Source: an uncultured Bacteroidales bacterium (GTDB lineage Bacteria; Bacteroidota; Bacteroidia; Bacteroidales; Paludibacteraceae). Taken from it: 64,000 nucleotides of DNA. The notes under the pieces are model-generated. The model was not told the DNA's origin. It saw only the letters and a list, made by a program, of their open reading frames with translations, and ran no database searches. Numbering within the stretch: the stretch's first letter is position 1; every line of letters starts with the position of its first letter. This document shows positions 17,423-25,650 of this stretch, one piece after another. The position numbers and the translations under genes are program-made. Location: contig ONIM01000004.1 of NCBI GenBank assembly GCA_900317885.1, positions 1 through 64,000 on the forward strand. The letters are read 5' to 3'.

Positions 17423-20400
17423 ATGAAAACAAAATATATAGTTTTAGGCTTATTGATGAGCATGACGCTGAGCGTGAATGCACGTATGTACACAGCAGGC
17501 GAACAGGTGTATCTCAACTCCGACCAGAGTGCCTCCGAAGTGAGTGATCAGAAATTTAATTGGAAGAACGATAATGCTAAGTTGTTCCTTTATTTCTTCC
17601 AGAGTACCAACGCCTCTAACAACGAATGGATAACGCTGAACCCCACGGAGCCGGGCAGCAATGTGTTTGTAGGCACGATGAGCGGCAGTAACCCTTGGTA
17701 CGACCGTGTGATCGTGGTTCGTAAGGATCCGAGCGGTACGGCAGGTAACTGGGATCATAAATGGACTCAGAGTTGCGACATCAACATACCAGACAACGGT
17801 GATTGTAGCTGTAACTTTATCAATATCTACTGCGGAGCAACGGCTAACTGGAAAGGATTTGCACCGAAAGCCAGTACGCTTCCTTCGGCTTCCTCGATCG
17901 TGAGCGGTGGTGTGGCGATGGAGAAGATCAGTATATGCCCGAACGACCTGAACGGACCGTTCTCACTGCGTGCCAAACTGAATGCCGCCAAGACGCAGTA
18001 CGTCTATACCGACGTGAAAGGGCACGGGTGGTATATGTCGTACGATGGTATCACTTGGACGGAAGTGCTGTCCGGTACTACGGGCATAGCGTTGGACGGT
18101 ATCGACGATCAGATTGATCAGAACAAAAACCAGTTACCGGCTACGTTGCCCAACGGCGAGATCTATTATTATCTGCACTCCTGTATCCCCTCCGGAAGGA
18201 GACTGATTCAGATCAAGACCAATTCCACCAGTTGTGACCTAGATTGCGAGATCACCTCTTTTGAGACAGCGGTCTCGAATGTGAACGCCGATGATAACAC
18301 CTATACGTTGGACGGTATGGTGGCTTTCGGCAAGGCAAGCGGTGATCTGGTGATCTCTTGCGACGGTGTCTCGATGACGATCACTGCCCCGAAGAGTCCG
18401 CAGGCTTTCTCGCTGTACGGTGTGCCGGCTGCTACTGAGGACGGAAAGAAAACTACTGCAACGGCTTATTTCACAGGCGATCAGTCCAACTGCTCCAAGC
18501 AAATCACCATTGATGTACCGAATGCCCGCGAGGCGGTGGAAGTGGTGAATGTGGATTCGTTGACGGGAAAGACATTTGTGCTCACACCGAAAGACTATGA
18601 CCCGGCGAACACCTATGTTTGGCTCGCTAACGGCGATACGATCGAAGGCGCACCGCAGGTACTCGTCATCGATCCGTACTCCAAGGACTCTACCACCACC
18701 TATACCTACAAGGAGTATTATCCTGCCAGCGGTTCGATGGAGGATATCATCAAGAACGGCGACTATGAGGACGCTACCGGTTATGGTACCTACAAGCACA
18801 AGAGTACCATCAGCGATAATAATTTCTGGGGCATATACAACAACAGCGCTTCGCAGATGAATTTCTACGATACCTGTTCGTTGGCAGAGAGCGAGAAGAG
18901 CAACGGTTTTGCGGTAGTGCGCAGTGCCTATCATTTCTACCCGACGTACGCCAAGGTGGAAGCTAAATCCGGTACGAACTTCGCCCTCTTTGATGCAGCA
19001 ACGGGTGAGGAAGGAGCCAATAAGAAAGCGTGGTACGCAACGACGGCTATCAGCAGCAAGTTGAAACTGCAGAAAGGTACGACCTATGTGCTCTCTTTCT
19101 GGGCAGCGAACATCAATAACTACGGCGAGATGGACAATGCAGCACGGTTCAAATTCCGTATCGAGTATAACTCAAAAGTGTGGGAGTCGAAAGAACTGAA
19201 CTTGGCAGACCCCGAGTTCCGCAATAATATCTGGCATCAATGTTCGCAAACGTTCTTAGCCGACGAGGATTGTAATAATGTGACTATCTCCGTGGTGAAC
19301 CTCAATAATAACGTCCTCAATGTGGGTAATGACTTTGCTTTGGATGACATCCAGTTTCATCCCATCAGCACGGTGTCGAAAGTGGTGAAGTCGCAGCAGC
19401 AGTTCGTCGTCACCGCGCATGAGCCGAAAGTAGATGCCTTCACGGCAACGGTAGTGCCCTTGGATTGCGATGCCGAGCCGAACTACACCGTGAAGATGCA
19501 TGTGGAGTTCCAGACCCCCAAAGGACAGCTGATCATCAAGGACGTGACGACGAACACGGAGTATCCCTATGCGGTCTCTGCTCCTTTTGACACGCCGACC
19601 ACCTTGGATACGAATATCGTCATCACCGGTCTGATTCCGGCTACTCATACGTGGGACGCCTATTTCGAGGATTGGACCACGGCTCAGATGAGCGGTGTGA
19701 CGACCGATGCGCCGGTGGTACCGACGATAGACACACTCAATATCTCGTTCAGCGACCCGGGTTGTACCGAGCTGACGACGACCTTGACCTTCGATCTAGA
19801 CTACACCTACCAGCGAGGTACAATGACTTATTGGGTAGATGCACTGCCTAAACAGACGGCGACCTATACTATCGACGATCCTACCAAACAGACCCTGACC
19901 GGTCTGACGGTAGCGAACATCCCTGCGGACGGCAAGAACAACCATGTACTGCATGTGTCGTTTGACGGCACGAACAGTTGCGTCAAGGACTATGCCCTGT
20001 CGACCGTTCCTTTCTCACCGGTGATCAGTTCGGTGACGGTGAGCGTTCCGGCTACAGTGCAATGCAAAGACAATGATTATCCCGTTTCGGTATCGTTAGT
20101 GACTCCGTACGATGCGACAGGACGTAATATCGTGCTCTCCGGCTCGAAAGACACGACTATTGTTGCTACAGGAACCAGTACGACCGTCGCTTTCAAACTG
20201 ACGGATATCGGTGCTGCCGTATCGCACACGGTGATAGCTGCATATGAGGCTACTCCGACCTGTACGACCTCCAGCACTCCCTTCACTCCGCCGACACGTG
20301 TCAGCTGCGAGAAATTGGATACCACTATTTGTGAGGGTCAGACCGTGACTTGGAAAGGCACCGTTTATTCAGGAACGGTAGGACAGACGGATACAATCGT

Positions 20401-21085
20401 GGTAGGTCTTGACAGCCTTATCCTCACCGTTTATGCCGTACCGGCTATCACTATTCAACCGATGGATATGTTCTGCGACAACGAGGCGAACATCCTCATT
20501 CCGTTCAAGACCACAGCAGGTAATCCGGATATGTTTGATGTAGTAATCAACGATGTGCATTATGCCGGTACAGCCGTGGGCTCGGACATCTCCTTCCCGC
20601 GCGGTGCCGAACTGGTAGCAGGTGATTATACGGCTACGGTAACGGTAGGCGAGTCAGGTTCGGACTGCTCGTCGCAAGCTGCGGTGAATTTCACCTTGGC
20701 AGCCGGAGACTTGATGTACAGCAAATGGACGGACGTGCTCTTTATCAGCAATGCCGACGGACGGTTCGTCTCCTACCAGTGGTACAACAACGGTTCGCTG
20801 ATGTACGGCGAGACCCAGCAGAGACTGTATAACAGCAAAGGATTGAGTGGTACCTATCAGTGCGTCATGACCACCAAGGAAGGTAAGACCATCTACACCT
20901 GTCCGCAGGACTTCGAGGACGTGCAGCCGAGCCGTAGCGCAGAACCGGAGCCGAATAAGGTGCAGATCGGGATGTACGATGCTATGGGTCGTGCTATCAA
21001 GGGGCGACCGGGTAAAGGTATCTACGTCGTTATCGAAGAGATAGACGGTGAACGTACTGCCCAAAAAATCATCGTGAATGAGTAA
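17423..21085 (+). CDS. Large T9SS-secreted multidomain protein
   Basis: A 1220-aa protein with a clear ribosome binding site (GGAGGG at 17412) and signal peptide MKTKYIVLGLLMSMTLSVNA. An N-terminal beta-rich region (about 25-190) is of unknown family. At about residues 445-650 there is a jelly-roll-like domain ending 'VGNDFALDDIQFHP', the same signature as the repeats of the cargo at 8343-12587. Ig/PKD-like stretches and a 'DTTICEGQTVTWKGTVYSG' module follow. The end 'VQIGMYDAMGRAIKG', 'GKGIYVVIEEIDG', 'KIIVNE' is a type A T9SS sorting domain. It overlaps rnhA by 8 bases. Function unknown; a surface role is inferred. Confidence 0.87.
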   Translation: MKTKYIVLGLLMSMTLSVNARMYTAGEQVYLNSDQSASEVSDQKFNWKNDNAKLFLYFFQSTNASNNEWITLNPTEPGSNVFVGTMSGSNPWYDRVIVVRKDPSGTAGNWDHKWTQSCDINIPDNGDCSCNFINIYCGATANWKGFAPKASTLPSASSIVSGGVAMEKISICPNDLNGPFSLRAKLNAAKTQYVYTDVKGHGWYMSYDGITWTEVLSGTTGIALDGIDDQIDQNKNQLPATLPNGEIYYYLHSCIPSGRRLIQIKTNSTSCDLDCEITSFETAVSNVNADDNTYTLDGMVAFGKASGDLVISCDGVSMTITAPKSPQAFSLYGVPAATEDGKKTTATAYFTGDQSNCSKQITIDVPNAREAVEVVNVDSLTGKTFVLTPKDYDPANTYVWLANGDTIEGAPQVLVIDPYSKDSTTTYTYKEYYPASGSMEDIIKNGDYEDATGYGTYKHKSTISDNNFWGIYNNSASQMNFYDTCSLAESEKSNGFAVVRSAYHFYPTYAKVEAKSGTNFALFDAATGEEGANKKAWYATTAISSKLKLQKGTTYVLSFWAANINNYGEMDNAARFKFRIEYNSKVWESKELNLADPEFRNNIWHQCSQTFLADEDCNNVTISVVNLNNNVLNVGNDFALDDIQFHPISTVSKVVKSQQQFVVTAHEPKVDAFTATVVPLDCDAEPNYTVKMHVEFQTPKGQLIIKDVTTNTEYPYAVSAPFDTPTTLDTNIVITGLIPATHTWDAYFEDWTTAQMSGVTTDAPVVPTIDTLNISFSDPGCTELTTTLTFDLDYTYQRGTMTYWVDALPKQTATYTIDDPTKQTLTGLTVANIPADGKNNHVLHVSFDGTNSCVKDYALSTVPFSPVISSVTVSVPATVQCKDNDYPVSVSLVTPYDATGRNIVLSGSKDTTIVATGTSTTVAFKLTDIGAAVSHTVIAAYEATPTCTTSSTPFTPPTRVSCEKLDTTICEGQTVTWKGTVYSGTVGQTDTIVVGLDSLILTVYAVPAITIQPMDMFCDNEANILIPFKTTAGNPDMFDVVINDVHYAGTAVGSDISFPRGAELVAGDYTATVTVGESGSDCSSQAAVNFTLAAGDLMYSKWTDVLFISNADGRFVSYQWYNNGSLMYGETQQRLYNSKGLSGTYQCVMTTKEGKTIYTCPQDFEDVQPSRSAEPEPNKVQIGMYDAMGRAIKGRPGKGIYVVIEEIDGERTAQKIIVNE

Positions 21086-21725
21086 GAAAAAAGCAGCATA
21101 TTACGTCGTGTGGTCCGGTAAGACGCCCAGTATCTTTGATACATGGGAGGACTGCGAAGCACAGGTCAAGGGAGTACCGGGAGCGAAATACAAAGGTTTC
21201 GCTTCCCGTACCGAAGCCGAGCAGGCTTTTGCCTCTTCGCCGGAGAACTACCTCATTCGCAAGCCCAAAAGTGAGCAAGACAAATCTCCAATGTCCAATG
21301 TCCAATCTCCAATATCCAATCCTATTCTCCCTGCCTTGGCGGTGGACGCTGCGTGCAGCGGCAACCCCGGTGTCATGGAGTTCCGCGGCGTGATAGCGGA
21401 TACCGGCACAGAGGTCTTTCACCGCGGTCCGTTCGTCGAAGGGACGAATAATATCGGCGAGTTTTTAGCGTTGGTATTGGGCTTGGCGTATATCAAGAAA
21501 TATAATCTTCCTTGGGTAATATATACGGATAGCGCGACGGCGCTCGCGTGGGTACGTCAGAAACGATGTAAGACCAAGATCGAGTGGTCCGCGAAGAACC
21601 AGGACTTGTTCTTCATGGTACGGAAAGCGGAGATGTGGCTGCATGATAACACCTGGACCACGCCGATATACAAATGGGACACAAAAGCCTGGGGAGAGAT
21701 ACCTGCGGACTTCGGGAGGAAGTAG
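21078..21725 (+). CDS. rnhA: Ribonuclease HI with N-terminal viroplasmin domain
   Basis: A 215-aa cytoplasmic enzyme that cuts the RNA strand of RNA:DNA hybrids. Residues 5-55 (AAYYVVWSGKTPSIFDTWED, then 'GAKYKGFASRTEAEQAF') are the Caulimovirus-viroplasmin-type hybrid-binding domain. Residues 80-215 are the RNase H fold with acidic residues in 'AVDAACSGNPG', 'NNIGEFLALVLG', 'IYTDSATALAW' and 'KWDTKAWGE'. A repeat tract encoding SPMSNVQSPISN forms the linker between the two domains. The gene overlaps the preceding T9SS cargo gene by 8 bases, an odd partner for a housekeeping enzyme. Confidence 0.93.
   Translation: MSKKKAAYYVVWSGKTPSIFDTWEDCEAQVKGVPGAKYKGFASRTEAEQAFASSPENYLIRKPKSEQDKSPMSNVQSPISNPILPALAVDAACSGNPGVMEFRGVIADTGTEVFHRGPFVEGTNNIGEFLALVLGLAYIKKYNLPWVIYTDSATALAWVRQKRCKTKIEWSAKNQDLFFMVRKAEMWLHDNTWTTPIYKWDTKAWGEIPADFGRK
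21284..21320 (+). repeat. Tandem repeat, TCCAATG class, translated in frame
   Basis: Five TCCAAT-type units form the linker between the viroplasmin and RNase H domains. The unit resembles the CAAATCT tract at 2956 and the GAGATTG tract at 59692. Confidence 0.7.
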
Positions 21726-21726
21726 A

Positions 21727-21770
21727 GAGTCGAAAGTAGAAAGACCGCTACGCTCAAAGTAGAAAGACTG
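21727..21770 (+). repeat. Repeat, GTCGAAAGTAGAAAG class
   Basis: AGTCGAAAGTAGAAAG is followed by CGCTACGCTCAAAGTAGAAAG. The same class appears intergenically at 56839 and inside the glycogen synthase gene at 38240 (GCTTCGCTCAAAGTCGAAAG). Confidence 0.7.
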
Positions 21771-21815
21771 TTTTGTAAAAAAAAGATTACAAAAATAAGA
21801 TTTTTGGACGAATTA

Positions 21816-21847
21816 TTTGCATAGGTGCGAAAAAAACAGTACCTTTG
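21816..21847 (+). promoter_or_regulatory. Bacteroidota-type promoter for gap
   Basis: TTTG at 21816-21819, a 20-base spacer with a seven-A tract and ACAG, and TACCTTTG at 21840-21847. The leader to the gap start is about 55-60 bases. Confidence 0.82.
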
Positions 21848-21909
21848 CATCCGCAAAGGCTTAAGAGCAAAACAATTAATACACAAATAACTTAAATTTA
21901 TCTACAATT

Positions 21910-22977
21910 ATGACAAAAGTAGCAATTAACGGCTTCGGCCGTATTGGTCGTCTGGCTTTCCGTCAGATGTTCGAAGCAGAGGGTTATGAGGTAGTTGCCA
22001 TCAACGACCTGACCAGCCCGAAAATGTTGGCTCACCTTCTGAAATACGATACCGCTCAGGGTGGTTTCGCAGGCAAGTTCGGTGAGGGTAAGCACACAGT
22101 AACTTACAAGGACGCAGTTCTCGCAGAGGACGGTAAGACCGTTGTAACTCCGGGTTCGATCACGGTTGACGGCAAGGAGATCACTATCTACGCTAAGCCG
22201 AACGCAGCTGAGCTGCCGTGGGGCGAGCTGGGCATCGACGTAGTACTCGAGTGTACCGGTTTCTATACCTCGAAGGCTAAAGCAGAGGCGCATATCCAGG
22301 CCGGCGCAAAGAAAGTAGTTATCTCTGCTCCGGCAGGTAACGACCTTCCGACCATCGTTTACAACGTAAACCACAAGACCCTGACTCCGGCAGATAAGGT
22401 TATCTCCGCAGCTTCGTGTACGACCAACTGTCTCGCTCCGATGGCAGCAGCTCTTCACAAATACGCTCCGATCCAGAGCGGTATCATGAGCACTATCCAC
22501 GCTTACACCGGCGACCAGATGATTCTCGACGGTCCGCAACGTAAGGGTGACCTCCGTCGTAGCCGTGCAGGTGCACAGAACATCGTTCCTAACTCTACCG
22601 GTGCTGCTAAGGCTATCGGCCTCGTTATTCCGGAGCTGAACGGCAAGCTGATCGGTAGCGCACAACGCGTTCCGACTCCTACGGGTTCGACCACTATCCT
22701 GGTAGCAGTAGTAAAGGGTAAAGACATCACCAAAGAGGGTATCAACGCAGCTATGAAGGCTGCTCAGACCGAGTCCTTCGGTTACACCGAGGATGAGATC
22801 GTTTCCAGCGATGTAATCGGTATGAAGTTCGGTTCGCTCTTCGATGCAACCCAGACTATGGTAGCTAAGATCGACGAGGATACCTATCAGGTACAGGTAG
22901 TTAGCTGGTACGACAACGAGAACAGCTACACCAGCCAGATGGTACGTACGATTAAATATTTGGCTGAACTCAAGTAA
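21910..22977 (+). CDS. gap: Glyceraldehyde-3-phosphate dehydrogenase
   Basis: A 355-aa glycolytic enzyme that converts glyceraldehyde 3-phosphate, NAD and phosphate to 1,3-bisphosphoglycerate. The dinucleotide motif NGFGRIGR is at residues 8-15, the catalytic Cys170 in '[12 protein letters not shown]' and the catalytic His in 'IHAYTGDQ'. Most bacterial enzymes are about 335 aa with Cys near 150. The extra ~20 residues lie before the active site, around '[17 protein letters not shown]' in the NAD-binding domain. It is transcribed alone, between its own promoter and a terminator. The codons look strongly biased, as expected for high expression. Confidence 0.97.
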   Translation: MTKVAINGFGRIGRLAFRQMFEAEGYEVVAINDLTSPKMLAHLLKYDTAQGGFAGKFGEGKHTVTYKDAVLAEDGKTVVTPGSITVDGKEITIYAKPNAAELPWGELGIDVVLECTGFYTSKAKAEAHIQAGAKKVVISAPAGNDLPTIVYNVNHKTLTPADKVISAASCTTNCLAPMAAALHKYAPIQSGIMSTIHAYTGDQMILDGPQRKGDLRRSRAGAQNIVPNSTGAAKAIGLVIPELNGKLIGSAQRVPTPTGSTTILVAVVKGKDITKEGINAAMKAAQTESFGYTEDEIVSSDVIGMKFGSLFDATQTMVAKIDEDTYQVQVVSWYDNENSYTSQMVRTIKYLAELK

Positions 22978-23084
22978 GCTTAATCTAAGACTTCGCGCGA
23001 CTCGCGGTTACACCGCTCGATGGCGCCTACGTCTTGATCTACGCTTCCCCACTGCATGCTTGCATGCATCGGGGGCCCCAATAA
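22978..23084. other. G/C-rich intergenic stretch after gap with small inverted repeats
   Basis: No gene is visible. It contains an inverted repeat TGCATGC-TT-GCATGCA (23053-23068) and a GGGGGCCCC run just before the terminator. It could form structured 3' untranslated RNA of gap; I do not recognise a known RNA family. Confidence 0.4.
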
Positions 23085-23120
23085 ACAAAACAGACGTCCG
23101 ACGGGCGTCTGTTTTTTGTT
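23085..23120. terminator. Bidirectional intrinsic terminator between gap and the HMA gene
   Basis: The stem CAGACGTCC-GAC-GGGCGTCTG (23091-23111) is flanked by A-rich sequence on the left and TTTTTTGTTTT on the right. It can terminate gap on the plus strand and the feoB-HMA unit on the minus strand. Confidence 0.88.
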
Positions 23121-23151
23121 TTGCGCATGCGCGTAGGCGTATGCGCGTGAT

Positions 23152-23523
23152 TTAATAAGGAGTGGAGGCGCCGGAGTCGGCGTCCGTCTTGGAACTCTTG
23201 GCTTTCGGCTCTTGGTTCTCAGCCTCCTTTACCTTTGCGGGTTTATGGATCTTCTCGAAGGCCTTGAGGAGCGTCGGGAGATTGGTCTTGGTGGTGTCAT
23301 AGGTGAGGGTGACGGTCTTGGTATCGAGGTCGCAAACCAGATCCTTGACACCTTTCTCAAAAGCGATATTCTTCATGATCTTATCGCAACAACCCTGACA
23401 ATGGAGGTCGCAGGAGAGGACAACTGTTTGGCGGTTAGACCGCTTGGGGCCCCTTTCCCGGCCTTCCCCCTGAAAGGGGAAGGAGAATAATAGGCAGATG
23501 ATAATAAAGAGATATTTTTTCAT
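23152..23523 (-). CDS. Secreted/periplasmic heavy-metal-associated (HMA) domain protein
   Basis: A 123-aa protein with a signal peptide (MKKYLFIIICLLFSFPF). Residues about 33-95 are an HMA fold (beta-alpha-beta) with the metal site 'CDLHCQGCCDKI'. The following 'IAFEKGVKDLVCDLDTKTVT' is typical of copper chaperones and mercuric-binding proteins. The C-terminus is low-complexity (KEAENQEPKAKSSKTDADSG). A GC palindrome is inserted between the signal peptide and the domain and encodes 'GEGRERGP'. It lies 41 bases downstream of the FeoB-like gene, so it may bind a metal handled by that transporter. Confidence 0.82.
   Translation of the reverse strand: MKKYLFIIICLLFSFPFQGEGRERGPKRSNRQTVVLSCDLHCQGCCDKIMKNIAFEKGVKDLVCDLDTKTVTLTYDTTKTNLPTLLKAFEKIHKPAKVKEAENQEPKAKSSKTDADSGASTPY
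23446..23488. repeat. GC palindrome, CCTTCCCC/GGGGAAGG class, translated in frame
   Basis: A perfect 8-bp inverted repeat CCTTCCCC (23462-23469) and GGGGAAGG (23476-23483) with a CTGAAA loop, beside GGGGCCCC. It encodes FQGEGRERG in the HMA protein. The same element type occurs at 59373 and twice at 61156-61238 in the NRPS. Confidence 0.75.
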
Positions 23524-23540
23524 AATTGTATAGTTTTTTT

Positions 23541-23578
23541 CTAGGGTACTAGGGTACTATGATACTAGGACACTAGTA
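23541..23578. repeat. Tandem repeat, CTAGGGTACTA class
   Basis: Four CTAGGGTACTA/ACTAGGACACTAG units lie between feoB and the HMA gene and run into the last feoB codons (encoding the end LLVS). Confidence 0.65.
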
Positions 23579-25238
23579 GAGATCCTATCTGATAGACGAG
23601 GAAGGAGACGAGCCAGGCGAGGGCGAGGGAGTGGAAGACGGTGAACCAAGCCCAGACTTTTCCTGCCTCGCGGCGGAGGGTAGCTATCGTCGCGATACAA
23701 GGGAAATACAGCAGGACGAAGAGCAGGAAGGAGAACGCCGTGAGGGGCGTGAAGCCTGCAGTCGCTATATCTCCGTCGTATAGGATAGCGAGGGTCGAGA
23801 CGATCGCTTCCTTCGCCGGCAGACCGGTGAGAAGGCAGACGGACATCTTCCAATCAAAGCCAAGCGGCTCCAAAATCGGCGAGACGGCCTTGCCGATAGA
23901 GGCGAGGTAAGAGTTCTCGAGGTCGTTGAGGTCCTGCGAGGGGAAGTACTCGAGCGCCCAGATGATGATCGACGCCCAGAGGATGACGGTACAGATCTTC
24001 TGGAGGTAGTCCGCTACGCGTTCCCATATATGCGCGGCAGTGACGCGGGCCTTGGGCAGGCGGAACTCCGGCAACTCGTTGACGGAGTCATCGTCGTCCT
24101 GCCGGAACCACGGGGTCTTCTTCATCACAAAAGCAAAGAGTACGGAGAGACAGATACCTATCACGTAGAGAGAGATCATGACGAGGGCCTTATGGTCGGC
24201 GAAGAAGGTATCTACGAAGAGCATATATACCGGCAGCCTTGCCGAGCAGGACATGAACGGCACCATGAGCATTGTCAGGACGCGGTCCTTGGGGTTCTGG
24301 ATGTCGCGCGCCGCCATGATCGCCGGTACGTTACATCCGAAGCCCATGAGCATCGGCACGAACGAACGTCCGTGAAGCCCGACGCGGTGCATAATGGTAT
24401 CCATGATAAACGCCTCGCGCGCCATGTAGCCGGAGTCCTCCATGAGGGAGATGAAGAAGAAGAGGATGATGATATTCGGCAGGAAAGCGAGTACCGCTCC
24501 GACGCCTTGCAGCACGCCGTCGATGAGCAGACCCGAGAACCAGCCGTCCGCCATGTGCGCATGAGCGAGCTCGCAGAGCGCGTTGATGCCGTTCTCTATC
24601 CACTCCTGCGGATAAGCGCCAAGGGTGAAGGTACACCAGAACACGAAATACAGCACTGCCATCATGATCGGGAAGCCGAGCCAAGGGTTCGTGAGGACCT
24701 TATCGATCTTCTCCAGGCGGGTCTGGTGGGCGTCATTAGGGGCATGGGTGAGGGTCTGGGTGAGGACACCGTGGACGTAGGCGCGGTAAGCGTCCTCGTC
24801 GCCCTGGTCGCGGAGGTGGTAGATCGGGTGCGCCGTAGAAAGCGGCTTAGCCGCTGTGTCTTCTATCAACGCCAGGCACTCCTCCAGACCATAGTTCTTG
24901 CGCACCGACACACGGCAGGTGGGTACACCGATGAGTTGCTCAAGTTTGGAGATATTGAGCGAGTGATCGGTCTGGAGCAAGAGGTCGTACCGTCCGATGG
25001 CGATGACGATCTTCTCATGCTCGTCGATGATATGCGGGGTGAGGAGGAGCGACTCCTCGAGTCGCGTGGAGTCCACCAGCTGCAAGACGACGTCGTAGGA
25101 ATGACCGTGCAGCTCGTCGGGGTTATGCACCTCCGTGAATTGCAGGGCGAAATTATCCTTGTCCGCCAGGTTTTGGAGGGCAGAGGTGAGAGCGGATTTG
25201 CCGCTCTGAGGCAGTCCTATGACAGCGATTTTGGTCAT
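23565..25238 (-). CDS. feoB: FeoB-like ferrous iron transporter with degenerate G domain
   Basis: A 557-aa inner membrane protein, shorter than the usual 700-800 aa FeoB. The P loop is intact (GLPQSGKS, residues 8-15). The switch regions and the DxPG motif are missing, 'DVVLQLVDSTRLEESLLLTP' follows almost directly, and the NxxD nucleotide motif has become GRYD (AIGRYDLL). The two Gate domains are well kept: 'GFGCNVPAIMAARD' near residue 300 and 'PFMSCSARLPVYML' near 328, with about eight transmembrane segments. It should still conduct a divalent metal, but GTP binding looks impaired. There is no FeoA in the window. It precedes an HMA protein in the same unit. Confidence 0.85.
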   Translation of the reverse strand: MTKIAVIGLPQSGKSALTSALQNLADKDNFALQFTEVHNPDELHGHSYDVVLQLVDSTRLEESLLLTPHIIDEHEKIVIAIGRYDLLLQTDHSLNISKLEQLIGVPTCRVSVRKNYGLEECLALIEDTAAKPLSTAHPIYHLRDQGDEDAYRAYVHGVLTQTLTHAPNDAHQTRLEKIDKVLTNPWLGFPIMMAVLYFVFWCTFTLGAYPQEWIENGINALCELAHAHMADGWFSGLLIDGVLQGVGAVLAFLPNIIILFFFISLMEDSGYMAREAFIMDTIMHRVGLHGRSFVPMLMGFGCNVPAIMAARDIQNPKDRVLTMLMVPFMSCSARLPVYMLFVDTFFADHKALVMISLYVIGICLSVLFAFVMKKTPWFRQDDDDSVNELPEFRLPKARVTAAHIWERVADYLQKICTVILWASIIIWALEYFPSQDLNDLENSYLASIGKAVSPILEPLGFDWKMSVCLLTGLPAKEAIVSTLAILYDGDIATAGFTPLTAFSFLLFVLLYFPCIATIATLRREAGKVWAWFTVFHSLALAWLVSFLVYQIGSLLVS

Positions 25239-25264
25239 TCAGGATTCAAATTCTTTTGCGGCTG

Positions 25265-25295
25265 CAAAAGTACTGCTTTTTTGCGACATACGCAA
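25265..25295 (-). promoter_or_regulatory. Bacteroidota-type promoter for the feoB-HMA unit
   Basis: Read on the minus strand: TTG at 25295-25293, a 20-base spacer with a six-A tract and GCAG, and TACTTTTG at 25272-25265. The start codon is 27 bases downstream. Confidence 0.8.
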
Positions 25296-25325
25296 TACCT
25301 AATAATGGGGATTTTTGAGGGGTTC

Positions 25326-25393
25326 TTAGCCCCGGGTACGATTATTTCGCGCAAAGATGCGCGAAAAATGCACAGAGAAAGGGCGCGGGCTAA
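25326..25393. repeat. Nested inverted repeat upstream of feoB
   Basis: Outer arms TTAGCCC (25326-25332) and GGGCTAA (25387-25393) enclose a perfect inner hairpin TTTCGCGCA (25345-25353) and TGCGCGAAA (25358-25366). The interval between feoB and the 47-aa gene contains this element and a terminator and no gene. The CGCGCAAAGATGCGCG core looks like a repeated element, but I see only this copy here. Confidence 0.55.
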
Positions 25394-25428
25394 AGCCCCG
25401 CAAACCTAACGAAGAACAAGGGGGATAT

Positions 25429-25462
25429 AAAACAAGAGAGCGGCCAGTGGGGGACCGCTCTC
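25429..25462 (-). terminator. Intrinsic terminator for the 29396-25487 unit
   Basis: The stem GAGAGCGG (25436-25443) with CCGCTCTC (25455-25462) is followed on the minus strand by TTGTTTTAT. Confidence 0.8.
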
Positions 25463-25486
25463 CTTGAAAAAATGAATTGGTTGGAA

Positions 25487-25630
25487 TTACCACGGATCGT
25501 TGGTTTCGATACCCGTGTTGAGTTTGCCGGCTCCGGAGCCGCCTGGGGCTGCACTTCCGGCGAGAACAACTGCGCCTAACTGAATAGTTGCGATTTGTAC
25601 TTCAGGTTGATTATAGATTTTCTTTGTCAT
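25487..25630 (-). CDS. 47-aa peptide of unknown function ending in PW
   Basis: A good ribosome binding site (GGAGGA, 8 bases upstream) precedes ATG 25630. The 47-aa product begins MTKKIYNQPEVQIATIQLG, has a small-residue stretch VVLAGSAAPGGSGAG and ends TGIETNDPW. It is not a signal peptide or a membrane protein. Short peptides of this look (basic start, 'QP', Gly/Ser-rich middle, aromatic end) occur next to secreted proteins in Bacteroidales, but I know of no assigned function. It lies 20 bases downstream of the 1175-aa secreted protein and directly before the terminator, so it belongs to that operon. Confidence 0.7.
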   Translation of the reverse strand: MTKKIYNQPEVQIATIQLGAVVLAGSAAPGGSGAGKLNTGIETNDPW

Positions 25631-25650
25631 AGTTTTGTCCTCCATTTTAA

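Noticed and set aside
24030..25409. 459-aa open frame on the plus strand opposite feoB
   Set aside because: The translation is a His/Arg/Glu-rich shadow of FeoB codons, and the frame crosses the feoB promoter.
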